A stretch of DNA of 64,000 nt. Source: Gammaproteobacteria bacterium. Its GTDB lineage: Bacteria > Pseudomonadota > Gammaproteobacteria > Enterobacterales > Psychrobiaceae. Each line of letters starts with the position of its first letter. Position 1 is the first letter of the stretch. This document shows positions 63,608 through 64,000 of this stretch, in pieces. Location: NCBI GenBank assembly GCA_013214965.1, contig JABSRU010000004.1, positions 1-64,000 on the forward strand, given 5' to 3'. A program made the translations under genes and the position numbers. The notes beneath the pieces were generated by a model. That model saw only the letters and a program-made list of their open reading frames with translations. It made no database searches and was not told the DNA's origin.

Positions 63608-63633
63608 GGTTAACAGATGTTAACCCTATTTTT
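63604..63633. terminator. bidirectional terminator between MarR gene and porin
   Basis: 11-bp stem ATAGGGTTAAC / GTTAACCCTAT with loop AGAT, followed by TTTTTAC, in the short gap between the two convergent genes. Confidence 0.75.
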
Positions 63634-63644
63634 ACTAAAGACTA

Positions 63645-64000
63645 TTAGAAATAATAACCAATATTGATGTTAAAGCGCTTGTTAGTGTCGCTTGAATCAC
63701 CCGCCATAGTACCACCGATAAACGGTTGGTTTTTAGCTACGATATAATCGACATAAGCATAGATGCCACCCGCACTAATCGCCACACCTGTCACATTCAT
63801 CTTCGTATCGTTATTAAATGAACCCGACTTATCAGTCATGACATTATAATCGTTATAAAAAGTTAAATTAGTAATAGGACCTAATGCAACATTCTTAGAA
63901 TAAGACAAGTTCAGGTTATACAAACTTGCTTCAGCTGGAATTGTGTCATGGAAACTATAGGCACCAACCGCCACAAAGTCGCTGTTATTGTCTAGGTCAT
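63645..64000 (-). CDS. porin-like outer-membrane protein (partial, cut by window edge)
   Basis: Only the C-terminal part (118 residues) is in the window and the frame stays open to base 64000. Strands such as LNLSYSKNVALGPITNLTFY and NININIGYYF-like ends with terminal Phe fit an OprO/carbohydrate-type porin. No start codon of the full gene is present, so an ATG at 63974 is just an internal methionine. Confidence 0.7.
   Translation of the reverse strand, partial: DLDNNSDFVAVGAYSFHDTIPAEASLYNLNLSYSKNVALGPITNLTFYNDYNVMTDKSGSFNNDTKMNVTGVAISAGGIYAYVDYIVAKNQPFIGGTMAGDSSDTNKRFNINIGYYF

Overview
The window looks like chromosome of a marine, probably cold-adapted gammaproteobacterium of the Alteromonadales (Colwellia / Psychrobium / Shewanella-like). 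This is inferred from the moderately AT-rich composition, AT-rich intergenic DNA, the protein families and an ATACCAATCTGATTAA inverted-repeat element of a type common in that order. Genus cannot be fixed from the sequence alone. No rRNA, tRNA, phage or CRISPR array was seen.

Layout. 0.2-7.2 kb: pbpC and an alpha-2-macroglobulin lipoprotein, an overlapping pair on the minus strand. 7.4-17.8 kb: an accessory stretch with a TonB receptor, a frameshifted HlyD-type adaptor, a PEP-CTERM protein behind a candidate sigma-54 promoter, a lipase with its foldase, a protein that seems to lack its normal N-terminus, a beta-barrel gene broken by one TGA, and a trans-3-hydroxy-L-proline dehydratase. 17.8-18.2 kb holds a strong candidate CsrB/RsmZ-type small RNA on the minus strand: GGA-loop hairpins, a terminator, a promoter, and a UvrY/GacA box about 155 bp upstream. 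18.2-21.6 kb: a universal stress protein, an FMN 2-hydroxyacid dehydrogenase and L-serine dehydratase.

21.7-39 kb is a one-carbon and glycine betaine block. The NAD-dependent formate dehydrogenase operon (fdsG-fdsB-fdsA-fdhD/fdsC-fdsD) runs left. A GbdR-type regulator runs right, followed by a conserved membrane protein, a dipeptidase-fold protein, a V4R-like protein, dimethylglycine demethylase dgcAB and a dedicated EtfA/EtfB pair. Together with betI-betB-betA, a choline-transporter-like protein and a MarR regulator at 57.3-63.6 kb, this gives choline to betaine, dimethylglycine to sarcosine, and formate to CO2 plus NADH. Serine dehydratase can drain glycine-derived serine to pyruvate. The betaine monooxygenase (gbcAB) and sarcosine oxidase are not in the window.

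39-41.4 kb: a secreted RTX plus beta-propeller protein and a DUF3465 protein. 41.5-47.5 kb: a polyhydroxyalkanoate locus (phasin, phaR, phaB, phaZ, phaC and a PhaF-like phasin with a histone-like tail) with four copies of a TTGTGC-type dyad that probably is the PhaR operator. 47.5-48.7 kb: decayed IS982 DNA and a MITE-like element. 48.7-55.9 kb: a co-directional minus-strand group (NTF2-like tandem protein, PLP decarboxylase, acyl carrier protein, AMP-ligase, alpha/beta hydrolase, porin, ribulose-phosphate 3-epimerase). The middle four genes resemble the exosortase-A-associated set and are a candidate for an uncharacterised small-molecule pathway. 56.1-56.8 kb is another transposase graveyard. 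The right end runs into a porin cut by the window edge.
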